Notes under the pieces: model-generated
Databases searched by the model: none
Seen by the model: only the letters and a program-made list of their open reading frames with translations
Told to the model about the DNA's origin: nothing
Assembly (NCBI GenBank): GCA_004292795.1
Contig: RDXI01000014.1
Location: 1-38,076, forward strand
Length of the DNA stretch: 38,076 nucleotides
DNA from: Bacteroidota bacterium
Lineage (GTDB): Bacteria > Bacteroidota > Bacteroidia > Cytophagales > Microscillaceae
Direction: 5' to 3'
Program-made: the position numbers and the translations under genes
Shown here: one piece after another, positions 15,275 through 24,600 of the stretch
Position numbering within the stretch: position 1 is the first letter of the stretch
Layout of the letters: each line of letters opens with the position of its first letter

Positions 15275-15436
15275 ATGAGAAACATATTATTTTTCTTCAT
15301 CATTTGTGCCATGTTTGCTTTGTGCAAATGGGATACAGACAACGCTACTTTGAATAATGCCATTTTAGTTGTCATGTTTTTGTTGTCTGCCTTCATGGTG
15401 TTTTTAGCCTTGCAAAAACAAAACTCCCAAAAGTAA
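15275..15436 (+). CDS. Very small two-helix membrane protein
   Basis: 53 residues from ATG 15275 to TAA 15436: MRNILFFFIICAMFALCKWD, a short polar loop (TDNATLNN), a second helix (AILVVMFLLSAFMVFLALQK) and the tail QNSQK. The helix-loop-helix layout resembles the 71-residue protein just upstream. The stop codon lies inside the stem of the gmd terminator, so the two convergent genes share the hairpin. No promoter element is evident. I found it by reading the strand opposite to a longer spurious frame, and the amino-acid pattern is much more protein-like on this strand. Confidence 0.5.
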   Translation: MRNILFFFIICAMFALCKWDTDNATLNNAILVVMFLLSAFMVFLALQKQNSQK

Positions 15437-15451
15437 GGTACTTTTGGGAGT
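15416..15451 (-). terminator. Terminator of gmd
   Basis: ACTCCCAAAAGTA (15423-15435) pairs with TACTTTTGGGAGT (15439-15451). Read leftwards it is followed by a T-rich tract (TTTTGTTTTTG). Confidence 0.85.
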
Positions 15452-15461
15452 GGTAGGCGAG

Positions 15462-16577
15462 TTATTCGTAAGAATTAACAACATCATGCCCGCCTTCTTG
15501 CAGGTATTTGTCGCGTTTGAACAAAGCAAGGTCAGAGGTCATCATATCTTTCACAAGGTCGTTCAAGGTATGCGTAGGAGTCCAGCCGAGTTTTGTACGC
15601 GCTTTGGTAGCATCACCTATCAGCAAATCTACTTCGGTAGGGCGGAAATAACGTGGGTCTATAGCCACTACTTCCTTGCCTACAGGCAAGTTATAATCTT
15701 TGTTCGCACAAGCACTCACAAAGCCCACTTCGTTGATGCCCTCGCCTTTGAACTCTACCGTAACGCCCACTTCGGCAAACGCCATACGCACAAACTCGCG
15801 CACTTCAGTCGTAACACCTGTAGCGAGTACAAAGTCTTCGGGTGTGTCGTGTTGCAAGATGCGCCACATACCTTCCACAAAATCTTTGGCGTGTCCCCAG
15901 TCGCGTTTTGCATCAAGGTTACCCAAAAAAAGTTTGTCTTGCATACCCAGCGCGATTTTCGACACAGCGCGGGTAATTTTGCGTGTTACGAATGTTTCGC
16001 CACGCAAAGGGCTTTCGTGATTGAACAAAATGCCATTGCAGGCAAACATATTGTAGGCTTCGCGGTAGTTTACCGTTATCCAATAAGCATAGAGTTTGGC
16101 TACTGCATACGGAGAGCGCGGATAGAAAGGCGTTTTTTCGGATTGTGGCACTTCTTGCACCAAGCCATAGAGTTCAGAAGTAGAGGCTTGATAAATGCGT
16201 GTTTTTTGCGCCATACCCAACAATCGCACTGCTTCCAACACGCGCAACGTGCCTATGCCGTCAGCATTGGCAGTATATTCAGGCGTGTCAAAACTTACCT
16301 TCACATGGGACATAGCCCCCAAGTTGTAAATCTCGTCAGGCTGAACATCTTGTATAATTCTAATCAAATTAGTAGAGTCGGTCAAATCGCCATAATGCAG
16401 TTTGAAGCGAATATTTTGCTCATGAGGGTCTTGATACAAGTGGTCGATGCGGTCTGTATTGATGAGCGAGCTACGGCGTTTGATGCCATGCACATGATAC
16501 CCTTTTTGCAATAGGAGGTCAGCCAAATACGCACCATCTTGTCCTGTGATACCTGTAATGAGAGCAGTTTTTGCCAT
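15462..16577 (-). CDS. gmd: GDP-mannose 4,6-dehydratase
   Basis: 371 residues. It makes GDP-4-keto-6-deoxy-D-mannose, the substrate of the fcl product, so together they supply GDP-L-fucose for surface glycans. The N-terminal [19 protein letters not shown] is the NADP-binding signature, and [16 protein letters not shown] and [10 protein letters not shown] follow. The catalytic Tyr/Lys are in [15 protein letters not shown], and [16 protein letters not shown] is diagnostic for Gmd. The coding sequence for LPVGKEV contains the heptamer and its inverse (CTTGCCT-AC-AGGCAAG on the plus strand) as an in-gene palindrome. Confidence 0.97.
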   Translation of the reverse strand: MAKTALITGITGQDGAYLADLLLQKGYHVHGIKRRSSLINTDRIDHLYQDPHEQNIRFKLHYGDLTDSTNLIRIIQDVQPDEIYNLGAMSHVKVSFDTPEYTANADGIGTLRVLEAVRLLGMAQKTRIYQASTSELYGLVQEVPQSEKTPFYPRSPYAVAKLYAYWITVNYREAYNMFACNGILFNHESPLRGETFVTRKITRAVSKIALGMQDKLFLGNLDAKRDWGHAKDFVEGMWRILQHDTPEDFVLATGVTTEVREFVRMAFAEVGVTVEFKGEGINEVGFVSACANKDYNLPVGKEVVAIDPRYFRPTEVDLLIGDATKARTKLGWTPTHTLNDLVKDMMTSDLALFKRDKYLQEGGHDVVNSYE

Positions 16578-16607
16578 TATTTTTGTTTAGAAGGAGTTAA
16601 GAGAGCG

Positions 16608-16615
16608 CAAAATTA
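16608..16615 (-). promoter_or_regulatory. -7 promoter element of gmd
   Basis: TAATTTTG on the minus strand, 30 bases before the ATG at 16577. Confidence 0.55.
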
Positions 16616-16657
16616 GTGAAAATTCCTGTGCTAACAATTTTTTATACGCATTTTCCC

Positions 16658-16665
16658 TACCTTTG
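16658..16665 (+). promoter_or_regulatory. -7 promoter element of the acyltransferase gene
   Basis: TACCTTTG, 28 bases before the ATG at 16694. Its position excludes the longer open frame beginning at 16616 as the translated form. Confidence 0.55.
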
Positions 16666-16693
16666 CACACTTATCTCAAAACCTTTCTTGCGA

Positions 16694-17269
16694 ATGGCTT
16701 GGTTCTACCGCTTTATGTTTTGGTTGCGTGGCTGGAAAGTCGACAAAAACCTGCCCCCCGAAATGAAAAAATGTATTGTGGTAGCCGCACCACACACGAC
16801 TAATTGGGACTATTGGTATCTCATAGCCGCCTTTGGTATTTATGGCTTGCGTATGAAGGTTACCATCAAAAAAGAATGGACTCGCTTTCCTTTTGGCTTG
16901 CTTACGCGTCCTTTGGGTGCTGTGCCTGTGGATAGGTCGCCCAAAACGCCTAACGCGCCTCGCCCAAGCTTGGTGGAGGCAATGGTCAATTTGTTTGAAG
17001 GCAAGAAGGATATGATTATAGTCGTAACACCTGAAGGCTCGCGCTCCAAACGCGAGGAATGGAAAACGGGCTTTTATCATGTGGCGCAAGGGGCAGGCGT
17101 GCCTATTTGTTTGGGCTATGTGGACTACAAGACCAAAACTGCAGGCATAGGCAAGGTAATTTATCCGACAGACTTTGAGAAAGATATGCGCGACATTATG
17201 GCGTTCTATCAAAATGTTACGCCTCTTTACCCTGCCAAATTTTCGATAGATACGCGCTACAAACCATAA
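16694..17269 (+). CDS. 1-acylglycerol-3-phosphate acyltransferase-like protein
   Basis: 191 residues of the PlsC-type acyltransferase superfamily. The catalytic HX4D is HTTNWD (His34, Asp39), and the phosphate-binding block appears as TPEGSRSKREEWKTGFYHVA. The spacing of about 80 residues between them and the short length are typical of the small Bacteroidota members often annotated as acyltransferases. The N-terminal AWFYRFMFWLRGW is amphipathic and could bind the membrane. The likely role is phospholipid or lipid A-type acyl transfer, but the substrate cannot be told from sequence. I set the start at the ATG after the promoter element. Confidence 0.85.
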   Translation: MAWFYRFMFWLRGWKVDKNLPPEMKKCIVVAAPHTTNWDYWYLIAAFGIYGLRMKVTIKKEWTRFPFGLLTRPLGAVPVDRSPKTPNAPRPSLVEAMVNLFEGKKDMIIVVTPEGSRSKREEWKTGFYHVAQGAGVPICLGYVDYKTKTAGIGKVIYPTDFEKDMRDIMAFYQNVTPLYPAKFSIDTRYKP

Positions 17270-17275
17270 TTTTTG

Positions 17276-17283
17276 TATCTTTG
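17276..17283 (+). promoter_or_regulatory. -7 promoter element 4 bases before the AAA/PD-(D/E)XK gene start
   Basis: TATCTTTG, then CGGT, then the ATG at 17288. It is a consensus element with essentially no room for a leader, so the mRNA is probably leaderless. It starts right after the acyltransferase stop. Confidence 0.6.
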
Positions 17284-17287
17284 CGGT

Positions 17288-18817
17288 ATGCAAAAATATG
17301 CTCTTGGAATACAGAATTTCCGTGAATTGCGCAAAGCGGATTACCTATATGTGGATAAAACCAAACTTATCAAGCAGTTGCTTGATAATAAATACTATTT
17401 CTATTCTCACCCGCGCAGGTTTGGTAAATCATTGCTTATCAGCACCTTAGAAGAAGTTTTTTTGGGCAGCCAAGCCTTGTTCGAAGGGCTTTGGATACAC
17501 GATAAAATCACATGGGAACAACACCCCGTTCTGAAGTTTAGCTTTGCTAAGTCCGATTTCAAAGAACTTGGCTTGAATCAATATTTTCTCAACTTACTTG
17601 ATGAACACGCCAAAATACACAACATAGAACTTGCCCAAACCACCGTGGGAGGCAAGATGCAAGCGCTTATCCAAACCCTGCACGACAAACACCAAAAAGG
17701 CGTGGTATTGCTCATAGATGAATACGACAAACCCATTGTAGAATACCTACGCAAAGACCAAATACCGCAAGCCGAAGAAAACCGCGAAATTATGCGCCAA
17801 TTCTACTCGCCTTTGAAAGACCTTGACGCTTGCCTGCGTTTTGTGTTCATCACAGGCGTTTCGAAGTTTAGCAAAGTGTCTATTTTTTCAGACCTGAATA
17901 ACCTGAAAGACATTACCCTTAGCCCTCCTTTTGCTACACTTTTGGGCTATACGGAGGAAGAAATGGAGCATTATTTCCACGAAAGAATAGCCCAAATAGC
18001 CCAAGAAAATAACCAAACTTATGAACAATGTTTTGATAAAGTGCGCCTTTGGTACAATGGTTACTCGTGGGACGGCAAACACAAGGTTTATAATCCTACC
18101 TCGATTTTGAACTTCTTGTATGATGGCTCATTCCAAAATTATTGGTTCGAAACGGGTACGCCTACGTTTTTGATAGAAATGTTGAGCCAAAAATTTGTAT
18201 ATAATATGGAAACTATAGAAACTTCCAGCAAACGCCTCAACGAATTCCGTTTTGAGGCTATAGATGATGTTACATTGCTTTTTCAAACAGGCTATCTCAC
18301 TATCAAAGAACAGGAGGACGGTATTTATACACTTGCCTACCCCAACCAAGAGGTACGCGATTCCATGACCAATTATCTTTTATCAGAGTACACGCGTCAA
18401 GAAGACCTCAAACCACTTGTGCGCAATATATACCGAGCCTTGCAAAAAAGAGATTTTGAAAAATTGATGGCTTGTTTGAATAGCTTGTTTGGCGAAATTC
18501 CGTATCAAATCTTTGATGCCAAACAAGAAAAATATTACCATGCGGTTATTTTCCTTACCTTCCGATTGCTTGGCTACTATGCACAGGCAGAACCCAGCGT
18601 AGGCAAGGGCAGGATTGATGCTGTAGTAGAAACGGCTGATGGCATTTTCATTTTTGAGTTCAAAGTGAATGGCACTGTGCAGGAAGCTATGGCGCAAATC
18701 CATAAAAACAAATACTACCAACGCTACACCAATTCCAACAAAGAAATCTGCTTATTGGCGGTGGCTTTCCAAAACAAAGAGATAGCAGGATATGAAATAG
18801 AAAAATTTGAAAAATGA
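17288..18817 (+). CDS. AAA-ATPase-like / PD-(D/E)XK nuclease-like protein
   Basis: 509 residues, beginning MQKYALGIQNFRELRKADYL. This is the AAA-ATPase_like plus PDDEXK_9 (DUF1703) architecture that occurs in many paralogous copies in Bacteroidota. The P-loop variant PRRFGKS is at residues 42-48, and Walker B LLIDEYDKP near 141-149. FITGVSKFSKVSIFSDLNNL and YNGYSW are family signatures of the middle region. The C-terminal nuclease-like core has GRIDAVV (Asp444) and FEFKVNG (Glu457, Lys459), so the catalytic triad looks intact. The biological role is unknown, and a link with DNA or mobile elements has been suggested from its spread. Its stop overlaps the recF start as ATGA. Confidence 0.88.
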   Translation: MQKYALGIQNFRELRKADYLYVDKTKLIKQLLDNKYYFYSHPRRFGKSLLISTLEEVFLGSQALFEGLWIHDKITWEQHPVLKFSFAKSDFKELGLNQYFLNLLDEHAKIHNIELAQTTVGGKMQALIQTLHDKHQKGVVLLIDEYDKPIVEYLRKDQIPQAEENREIMRQFYSPLKDLDACLRFVFITGVSKFSKVSIFSDLNNLKDITLSPPFATLLGYTEEEMEHYFHERIAQIAQENNQTYEQCFDKVRLWYNGYSWDGKHKVYNPTSILNFLYDGSFQNYWFETGTPTFLIEMLSQKFVYNMETIETSSKRLNEFRFEAIDDVTLLFQTGYLTIKEQEDGIYTLAYPNQEVRDSMTNYLLSEYTRQEDLKPLVRNIYRALQKRDFEKLMACLNSLFGEIPYQIFDAKQEKYYHAVIFLTFRLLGYYAQAEPSVGKGRIDAVVETADGIFIFEFKVNGTVQEAMAQIHKNKYYQRYTNSNKEICLLAVAFQNKEIAGYEIEKFEK

Positions 18818-19902
18818 TGTTCTCCCTCCAAAGCCTCACGCTCCACAATTTCAAAAATTACGAAGACTTTTCGGTGCAGTTTTGCCCCTCTATCAACTGC
18901 ATAGTGGGCGCGAATGGCGTAGGCAAGACCAATATGCTGGACGCGGTGCATTATCTTTCGCTGACCAAAAGCGCGTTCAACAGCCAAGACGTGCATAGTA
19001 TCCGACATGGCGAGGAGCTTTTTGTGGTGTCAGGCAAGTTTCATTTGGCAGAAAAAAAACACCAAATCTTGTGCGGGCTTCAACAAGGGCAAAAAAAAAC
19101 ACTCAAAATTGACCAAGTGCCGTATCAAAAATTTACGGAACATATCGGTTTGTTTCCTGTAGTGTTGATTGCGCCACAAGACCACACGCTCATTACCGAA
19201 GGAAGCGAGGAGAGGCGCAAATTTTTTGATACCATCATCTCACAGATTGACCAAAACTATATGCTCAATCTGGTGCAATACAATCACTACCTCAAACAAC
19301 GAAACGCCCTGCTGAAACAAGCCAAAGAACGCGGTACATGGGATAATGATTTGCTTGCCACCTACGATTCGTTGCTCTTGCCCCTTGCACAACAAATTTA
19401 TGAACGGCGCAAAATATTTACCGAAAGCCTCTTGCCTGCCTTTTTGATGCACTACCAATACCTGACAGAAGGAGCGGAACAAGTGCATATTCGCTACGAG
19501 TCTGATGTGGAAAACGCTAACTTTCCTCGCCTGTTTGCCGACAACCTGCGCAAGGACTTCGAGCTACAGCGCACTACGTTGGGCGTGCATAAAGACGATT
19601 TTGAGTTTCTATTAGGCGATTTTCCTTTGAAAAAATTTGGCTCGCAAGGACAACAAAAATCTTTCCTGATAGCCCTGAAATTGGCACACTTTGGCATCAT
19701 TCAAGCCCAAAAAGGCATCAAACCCATTTTGTTATTGGACGATATTTTTGATAAATTGGACGATAAGCGCATTGCCAAACTGCTCGCTATGGTGGCAAGG
19801 CAAGACTTCGGGCAGATAATCCTGACAGATGCCCGCCCCGAAAGAAGCCGACAAATCTTGCAAGAAATAGAAGCCGAGAAGCAATTTATAGAGCTGAAGT
19901 AA
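18814..19902 (+). CDS. recF: DNA replication and repair protein RecF
   Basis: 362 residues. RecF loads RecA at gapped DNA with RecO and RecR. The Walker A motif GANGVGKT is at residues 32-39. The signature region (FGSQGQQKSFLIALKLA) and Walker B (PILLLDDIFDKLD) lie near the C-terminus, with LTDAR after them. The GVGKT loop is encoded with the window's heptamer, and the gene has four copies in all. It overlaps the preceding nuclease-like gene by four bases (ATGA), so its translation is coupled to it. An ATG one codon later is an equally good start. No dnaA or dnaN is nearby, as is common in Bacteroidota. Confidence 0.96.
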   Translation: MMFSLQSLTLHNFKNYEDFSVQFCPSINCIVGANGVGKTNMLDAVHYLSLTKSAFNSQDVHSIRHGEELFVVSGKFHLAEKKHQILCGLQQGQKKTLKIDQVPYQKFTEHIGLFPVVLIAPQDHTLITEGSEERRKFFDTIISQIDQNYMLNLVQYNHYLKQRNALLKQAKERGTWDNDLLATYDSLLLPLAQQIYERRKIFTESLLPAFLMHYQYLTEGAEQVHIRYESDVENANFPRLFADNLRKDFELQRTTLGVHKDDFEFLLGDFPLKKFGSQGQQKSFLIALKLAHFGIIQAQKGIKPILLLDDIFDKLDDKRIAKLLAMVARQDFGQIILTDARPERSRQILQEIEAEKQFIELK

Positions 19903-19987
19903 GTGTAGCTTTTTTGTTAAAGTCAATATTTTTTCATAATTTTACATAAAGCTATAGCCCGCCAACACTTTTTTATTCAAAAAAAGA

Positions 19988-19995
19988 TAAATTTG
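19988..19995 (+). promoter_or_regulatory. -7 promoter element upstream of the SiaB-like gene
   Basis: TAAATTTG, 89 bases before the ATG at 20085. The rest of the gap after recF shows nothing else. Confidence 0.45.
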
Positions 19996-20084
19996 CAAAG
20001 AGTTTGCTTTAAACATACATAGGTCTTTGATGCACTTACTCTTTTTCCACTTATTCACTCCCTTTGCCTCTCACTCCTCCGCGT

Positions 20085-20720
20085 ATGAAACTTGACGTAA
20101 GCCTACTAAAATCAGTGCTGAACATTTATGATGAACTCTTTACCAATGGCGTTTCATTGGTCTATTTGGGCGAATTTAACCACGAAATAACCAAAATGTT
20201 TACCTCTATGGCAGAGGACGACATGGAGCGACAAAGCACCAATATGTCTGTGAAAAGGCGTGTGTATCACGTCATGGTCGAAACGCTCCAAAACATGAAC
20301 CGCCATTCTGACGAAATAGCCAATGACGAAAACATAGGCAAGGGTTTGTTCATGATAGGCAAGCGCAATGACTCGTACTTTGTCATTACCTCGAACCGCG
20401 TTACGCATGACAACAAGGAGAAACTGCAAAATGCCCTGAACCAAATCAACAGCTCGACCAAAGAAGAGTTGAAAGAAATGTATAAGAAGCAAATCAAAGA
20501 AGGTAAACTCTCTAACAAAGGAGGCGCGGGCTTGGGATTGATAGACATTGCACGCAAAACTACAGGCAAGCTCGACTATCATTTTATACCTTACAACGAA
20601 GATGACAATCTCTTTATCCTCAATGTAGAAATCAATACGCGCATCTTGCGCGAAGAGGCAGAGAAAGAAGAAGCTGAAAAAGATGCGAAAAAAGAGGCAA
20701 GCAAAGAAGAGAAAAGCTAA
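20085..20720 (+). CDS. SiaB-family protein kinase (DUF6272, GHKL-like)
   Basis: 211 residues starting MKLDVSLLKSVLNIYDELFT. It has a GHKL ATP-binding fold: the N-box helix ETLQNMNRHS is at 66-75 and the G-box GGAGLGL at 146-152, with the segment between them forming the ATP lid (STKEELKEMYKKQIKEGKLS). This matches the SiaB family. In Pseudomonas, SiaB phosphorylates the STAS-like SiaC, and the PP2C phosphatase SiaA reverses it. The C-terminal 25 residues are Glu/Lys-rich and disordered. A SpoIIE/PP2C domain is encoded 1 kb downstream in the giant kinase gene, and no SiaC-like STAS gene is visible in the window. Confidence 0.82.
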   Translation: MKLDVSLLKSVLNIYDELFTNGVSLVYLGEFNHEITKMFTSMAEDDMERQSTNMSVKRRVYHVMVETLQNMNRHSDEIANDENIGKGLFMIGKRNDSYFVITSNRVTHDNKEKLQNALNQINSSTKEELKEMYKKQIKEGKLSNKGGAGLGLIDIARKTTGKLDYHFIPYNEDDNLFILNVEINTRILREEAEKEEAEKDAKKEASKEEKS

Positions 20721-20738
20721 TCTTTCGGAAAACTGCAC

Positions 20739-20746
20739 TAACTTTG
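20739..20746 (+). promoter_or_regulatory. -7 promoter element 4 bases before the DedA-family start
   Basis: TAACTTTG, then CGCC, then the ATG at 20751. The third of four genes in the window with this leaderless spacing. Confidence 0.55.
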
Positions 20747-20750
20747 CGCC

Positions 20751-21389
20751 ATGCAATTTTTGATAGACTTTCTCCTGCACCTTGATAAACACCTTGACTT
20801 GCTTATCAAGGACTACGGTACGTTTACTTACATCATACTTTTTCTGATTATTTTCATAGAAACAGGCGTTATCGTGATGCCTTTCCTGCCCGGGGACTCG
20901 CTTTTGTTCGCGGTAGGGGCTTTTTGTGCCAAAGGTTCTTTGAGCTTAGGGGCGTGTTTGGCTCTCCTATTTTTCGCGGCGGTATTGGGCGATACAGTCA
21001 ATTATTGGATAGGCAAGCGCATTGGTAGCCGAGTCGTTGAGCTAAAATCGCGGTGGATAAAGCAAGAACATTTGCTCAAAACCCAACAATTTTATGAACA
21101 ACATGGAGGCAAGACCATCATTTTAGCGCGTTTCTTGCCTATAGTGCGCACTTTCGCCCCTTTCATTGCAGGGGTAGGCAAGATGGAATACCGCAATTTC
21201 CTATTCTATAACCTCACAGGAGGCGCGGTATGGGTATTGCTTTTCACCTTGTTAGGCTTCTTTTTTGGCAATTTGCCTTTTGTGCAAAAGAACTTTAGCC
21301 TTGTTATTGTGGGCATTGTTGCCCTTTCTGTTGTGCCACCTTTGTATGAATATTGGCGTAGCCGAAACAAGAAAGAAAAAACAACATAA
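20751..21389 (+). CDS. DedA-family (VTT domain) membrane protein
   Basis: 212 residues with several hydrophobic segments. The DedA/SNARE-associated domain is clear: FIETGVIVMPFLPGDSLLF with the conserved Glu and the GDS loop, then LLFFAAVLGDTVNYWIGKRI, and FARFLPIVRTFAPFIAGVG (here ARFLPIVRTFAPFIAG), the Arg-containing signature of the re-entrant loop. Proteins of this group include undecaprenyl-phosphate and phospholipid flippases that act in the inner membrane. The C-terminus is polar and basic (RSRNKKEKTT). It lies 30 bases after the SiaB-like gene and has its own promoter element. Confidence 0.92.
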   Translation: MQFLIDFLLHLDKHLDLLIKDYGTFTYIILFLIIFIETGVIVMPFLPGDSLLFAVGAFCAKGSLSLGACLALLFFAAVLGDTVNYWIGKRIGSRVVELKSRWIKQEHLLKTQQFYEQHGGKTIILARFLPIVRTFAPFIAGVGKMEYRNFLFYNLTGGAVWVLLFTLLGFFFGNLPFVQKNFSLVIVGIVALSVVPPLYEYWRSRNKKEKTT

Positions 21390-21437
21390 TTTGTAGGCTT
21401 GTTTGCATATATTGATTTACAATGTTTTAGCCCTAAT

Positions 21438-21547
21438 GCTACAATAGAAATCAACTTGCCTACAAAAAATACCACAGAAGAATGAAGGAACACAGAGAAT
21501 TTTGTGTTCCTTTGTGTTTTAAAACATTTTATTGTAGTATTGTAGTG
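21438..21547. repeat. Probable third MITE-like element
   Basis: Left end ATGCTACAATAGAAATCAAC and right end ATTTTATTGTAGTATTGTAG share CTACAATA in inverse orientation and resemble the ends of the 13654 element with C for A changes. The interior carries ACCACAG/AACACAG units and a hairpin (GGAACACA, 21487-21494, with TGTGTTCC, 21503-21510). It is less certain than copies 1 and 2. It is the main content of the 310-base gap 21390-21699; the rest holds the promoter at 21604. Confidence 0.45.
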
Positions 21548-21603
21548 CCAAGCAGGTAAGCAAGGCATGACGTGTCGCTTTTTGTACTCCCGCCAAAAAA
21601 ACG

Positions 21604-21611
21604 TATCTTTG
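21604..21611 (+). promoter_or_regulatory. -7 promoter element of the kinase-phosphatase gene
   Basis: TATCTTTG, 88 bases before the ATG at 21700, just after the MITE-like stretch. Confidence 0.5.
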
Positions 21612-21699
21612 TATGTCTGAACGAAAAAAAATTACTTTAGCGCAAAATAGGCAAACTCTTTGCAACTGTATGCTATAAGACTGTAAAATTGCTGAAATT

Positions 21700-24600
21700 A
21701 TGACAACTACCATTGAGAAAGAAAAGTTAGATGTGCTGTTTGAGGGGCTAAACTCTACTATCTACCTACAAGAAGATAGCAAGTTTGGTGTGCCTGTAGT
21801 TATCAAAGTGTCGAAGAACGAACACCCCTCTCCCGAACAAGTAGAGATTTTTTTTAATGAGTATGAGATTAGTCAATCGCTTGCTATACAAGGCGTTAGA
21901 AAGGTTTTTGAGAAAATAAGCTACGAAGGCTACCCTGCCCTCGTGTTTGAGTATGTGCATGGCGTTACGTTGTTAGAAGCATTTAAGGAGAGAGGACGCG
22001 GCATTAAGAATTTTTTGGAATTGGCGATAGAAGTAGCTGACATATTGAGCGATATTCATCAGTGCGGTGTGATACACAAGGACTTGAACCTGCGCAATAT
22101 ACTCGTAGAACAACCCACGAACAAAGTTAAAATCATAGATTTTGGGATTGCTACCCGTTTCAGCCTGAAGGCACACGACATGGGCAACCCCGAAAAACTC
22201 GAAGGTACGCTTGCCTACCTCTCGCCTGAACAAACGGGACGCATGAACCGCGTGGTCGACCATCGCTCCGATTTGTATTCGTTGGGCGTTATTTTCTATG
22301 AACTGTTGGCAGGCAAGTTGCCCTTTGAGTCGCAAGACCCGATGGAGCTTGTCCATGCACACCTCGCGCAAAAACCTGTCCCACTAACAGAGTTAGATTT
22401 TAGAATCTCGCCTGTTTTGTCCGATATTGTGCTGAAATTGTTGCGCAAAAATGCCGAAGACCGCTATCAGTCGGCAACGGGTTTGCGCATAGATTTGGAG
22501 GAGTGTTTGCGCCAATGGAACGAAGAACAACGCATTTTGGAGTTCCCACTTGCTACCCGCGATTTTTCAGGCAAGTTGCAAATTCCCCAAAAACTTTACG
22601 GCAGAGAGGAAGAAACCAACAATTTATTGCGTGCTTTTGATAGAATTTGTCAAGGTCCTACCGAACTTTGGTTCGTGTCGGGCTATTCTGGCGTAGGCAA
22701 GTCTGCCCTTATCCACGAATTGCACAAGCCCATTACCGAAAAAAGAGGCTACTATGTGGAAGGCAAGTTTGACCAATTCCAAAAAAGCGTACCGTATTAT
22801 GCTTGGATTCAAGCCTTCAAAAGTTGGGTAAACCAAGTTTTATCTGAAAGCACAGACCGCTTGCGTTTTTGGCGCAACAAGATACTCAAAGCCGTTGGGA
22901 GCAATGGCAAAGTGCTAACTGATGTCATTCCTGCCTTAGAGCATATCATAGGCGAGCAACCTGTCTTGCCTGAATTGGGCGCGACTGAAGCCCAAAACCG
23001 CTTCAATTATGTGTTTCAAAGTTTTGTGAATATCATTTCCAAAAAAGACCACCCACTTCTTATCTTCATTGATGATTGGCAATGGGCAGACTCGGCTTCG
23101 CTGGAGTTGTTAAAAATCATTTTGGAAAATTATGAACAAGACTACTTGCTCATCTTGGGTGCGTACCGAAGCAATGAAGTTACAGACACGCACCCGCTTT
23201 CGTTGGCATTGGAGGAAATGGAGCGTCAGAATATCCAAATCAATGATGTAAAACTCAAAAATTTGAGCAACGAAGATGTGTTGGAATTGCTCAAAGATAC
23301 CTTGCACCCCACTACGCAAACCATTCAAGAACTTTCAAACCTTGTTTTTACCAAAACACAAGGCAATCCTTTCTTTGTCAATCAAATTCTGAAGTCGTTT
23401 TATGAAGACGATTTGCTGACGTTTGATTGGGACTCTACGAGTTGGCAGTGGGACATGGAAAAGCTCCTTACCACGAGCATTACGGACAATGTGGTGGAAT
23501 TGATGACAAGCAAAGTTCAGAAACTACCCATAGGCACACAAGAAGTTTTGAAACTTGCCTCCTGCATAGGAAGCCGTTTCAATGTAAGTGTGTTGAGTCC
23601 TTTGTACGAAGAATTGTATCAAGAAATGCCTCGCTCTGCCTTGAATAGCCTTGAGCCTGCTTTGCTCGAAGGAATGTTGATTCCTTTGCGCGAGGATTAT
23701 CAGTTTGCGCATGACCGCATACAACAAGCGGTGTATGCTATGCTGACCGAGCCAGAACGAAAAGGCGTGCATTTGCAAATAGGCAAGGTGTTGGTAAATC
23801 GTGTGCCAAAGGCTCTGCACGAAGAATATTTGTTCGACATTGTGCATCATTGGAACGAAGGCATCGATTTTATTCACGACCTTACGGATAAGCAGTTTTT
23901 GGCTCGCCTGAATGTGGAGGCAGGCAAGAAGGCTCGCCTATCGTCTGCGTATGCCCCTGCATTTACGTACTTGCGCACTGCTATCAAACTTTTGCCCCTC
24001 GATATTTGGGATACAGATTATGATTTTGCGTTGGAAGTGTATTGTGAAATGTTGCAAGTTGCCTTCTTGTATGGCGAACTCGACATGGCGCAATATTACA
24101 TCAACATTGTGATAGAAAAAGGCAGAAACATCTTGGACAAGATGCCCGCCTACGAAACTGTGATGCAATACCACATTGCACAAGGCGACAATCAAGCCGC
24201 TATTGAGGCAGGTTTGGAAGTGGTTACAGCCTTGAAAATCACGCTCACGCGCTTTCCTTTGCCCGACATTCCTGTAGAAGACCTTTATAACTTGCCTGAC
24301 ATTGAGGACGAAAAGCGCAAGGCGGGTATGGAAATTTTGGATAGCGTCATCACGCCTGCTTGGGCTTCGAACCCTGAACTTTTCCAAAAAATCACCTACA
24401 CAATGGTCAATATTTCTGTAGCGTATGGCAACTCACCTTCGGCGTGTGTGGGCTATGCGTTTTATGGCGGGCTGTTGTGTGGCAAATTGGGCAATATAGA
24501 ATTAGGCTATAAGTTTGGCAAATTGGCAGTCGCTCTCTTGGATAAGTATGATGCGCGTTTTTTCAAATCGAAGGTCGAAAACTTGTACCTTTCTACTGTG

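Noticed and set aside
15444-16514. Plus-strand open frame of 356 codons
   Set aside because: Antisense to gmd, whose protein is unmistakable. The translation is rich in His/Phe/Arg, as usual for reverse-frame shadows here.
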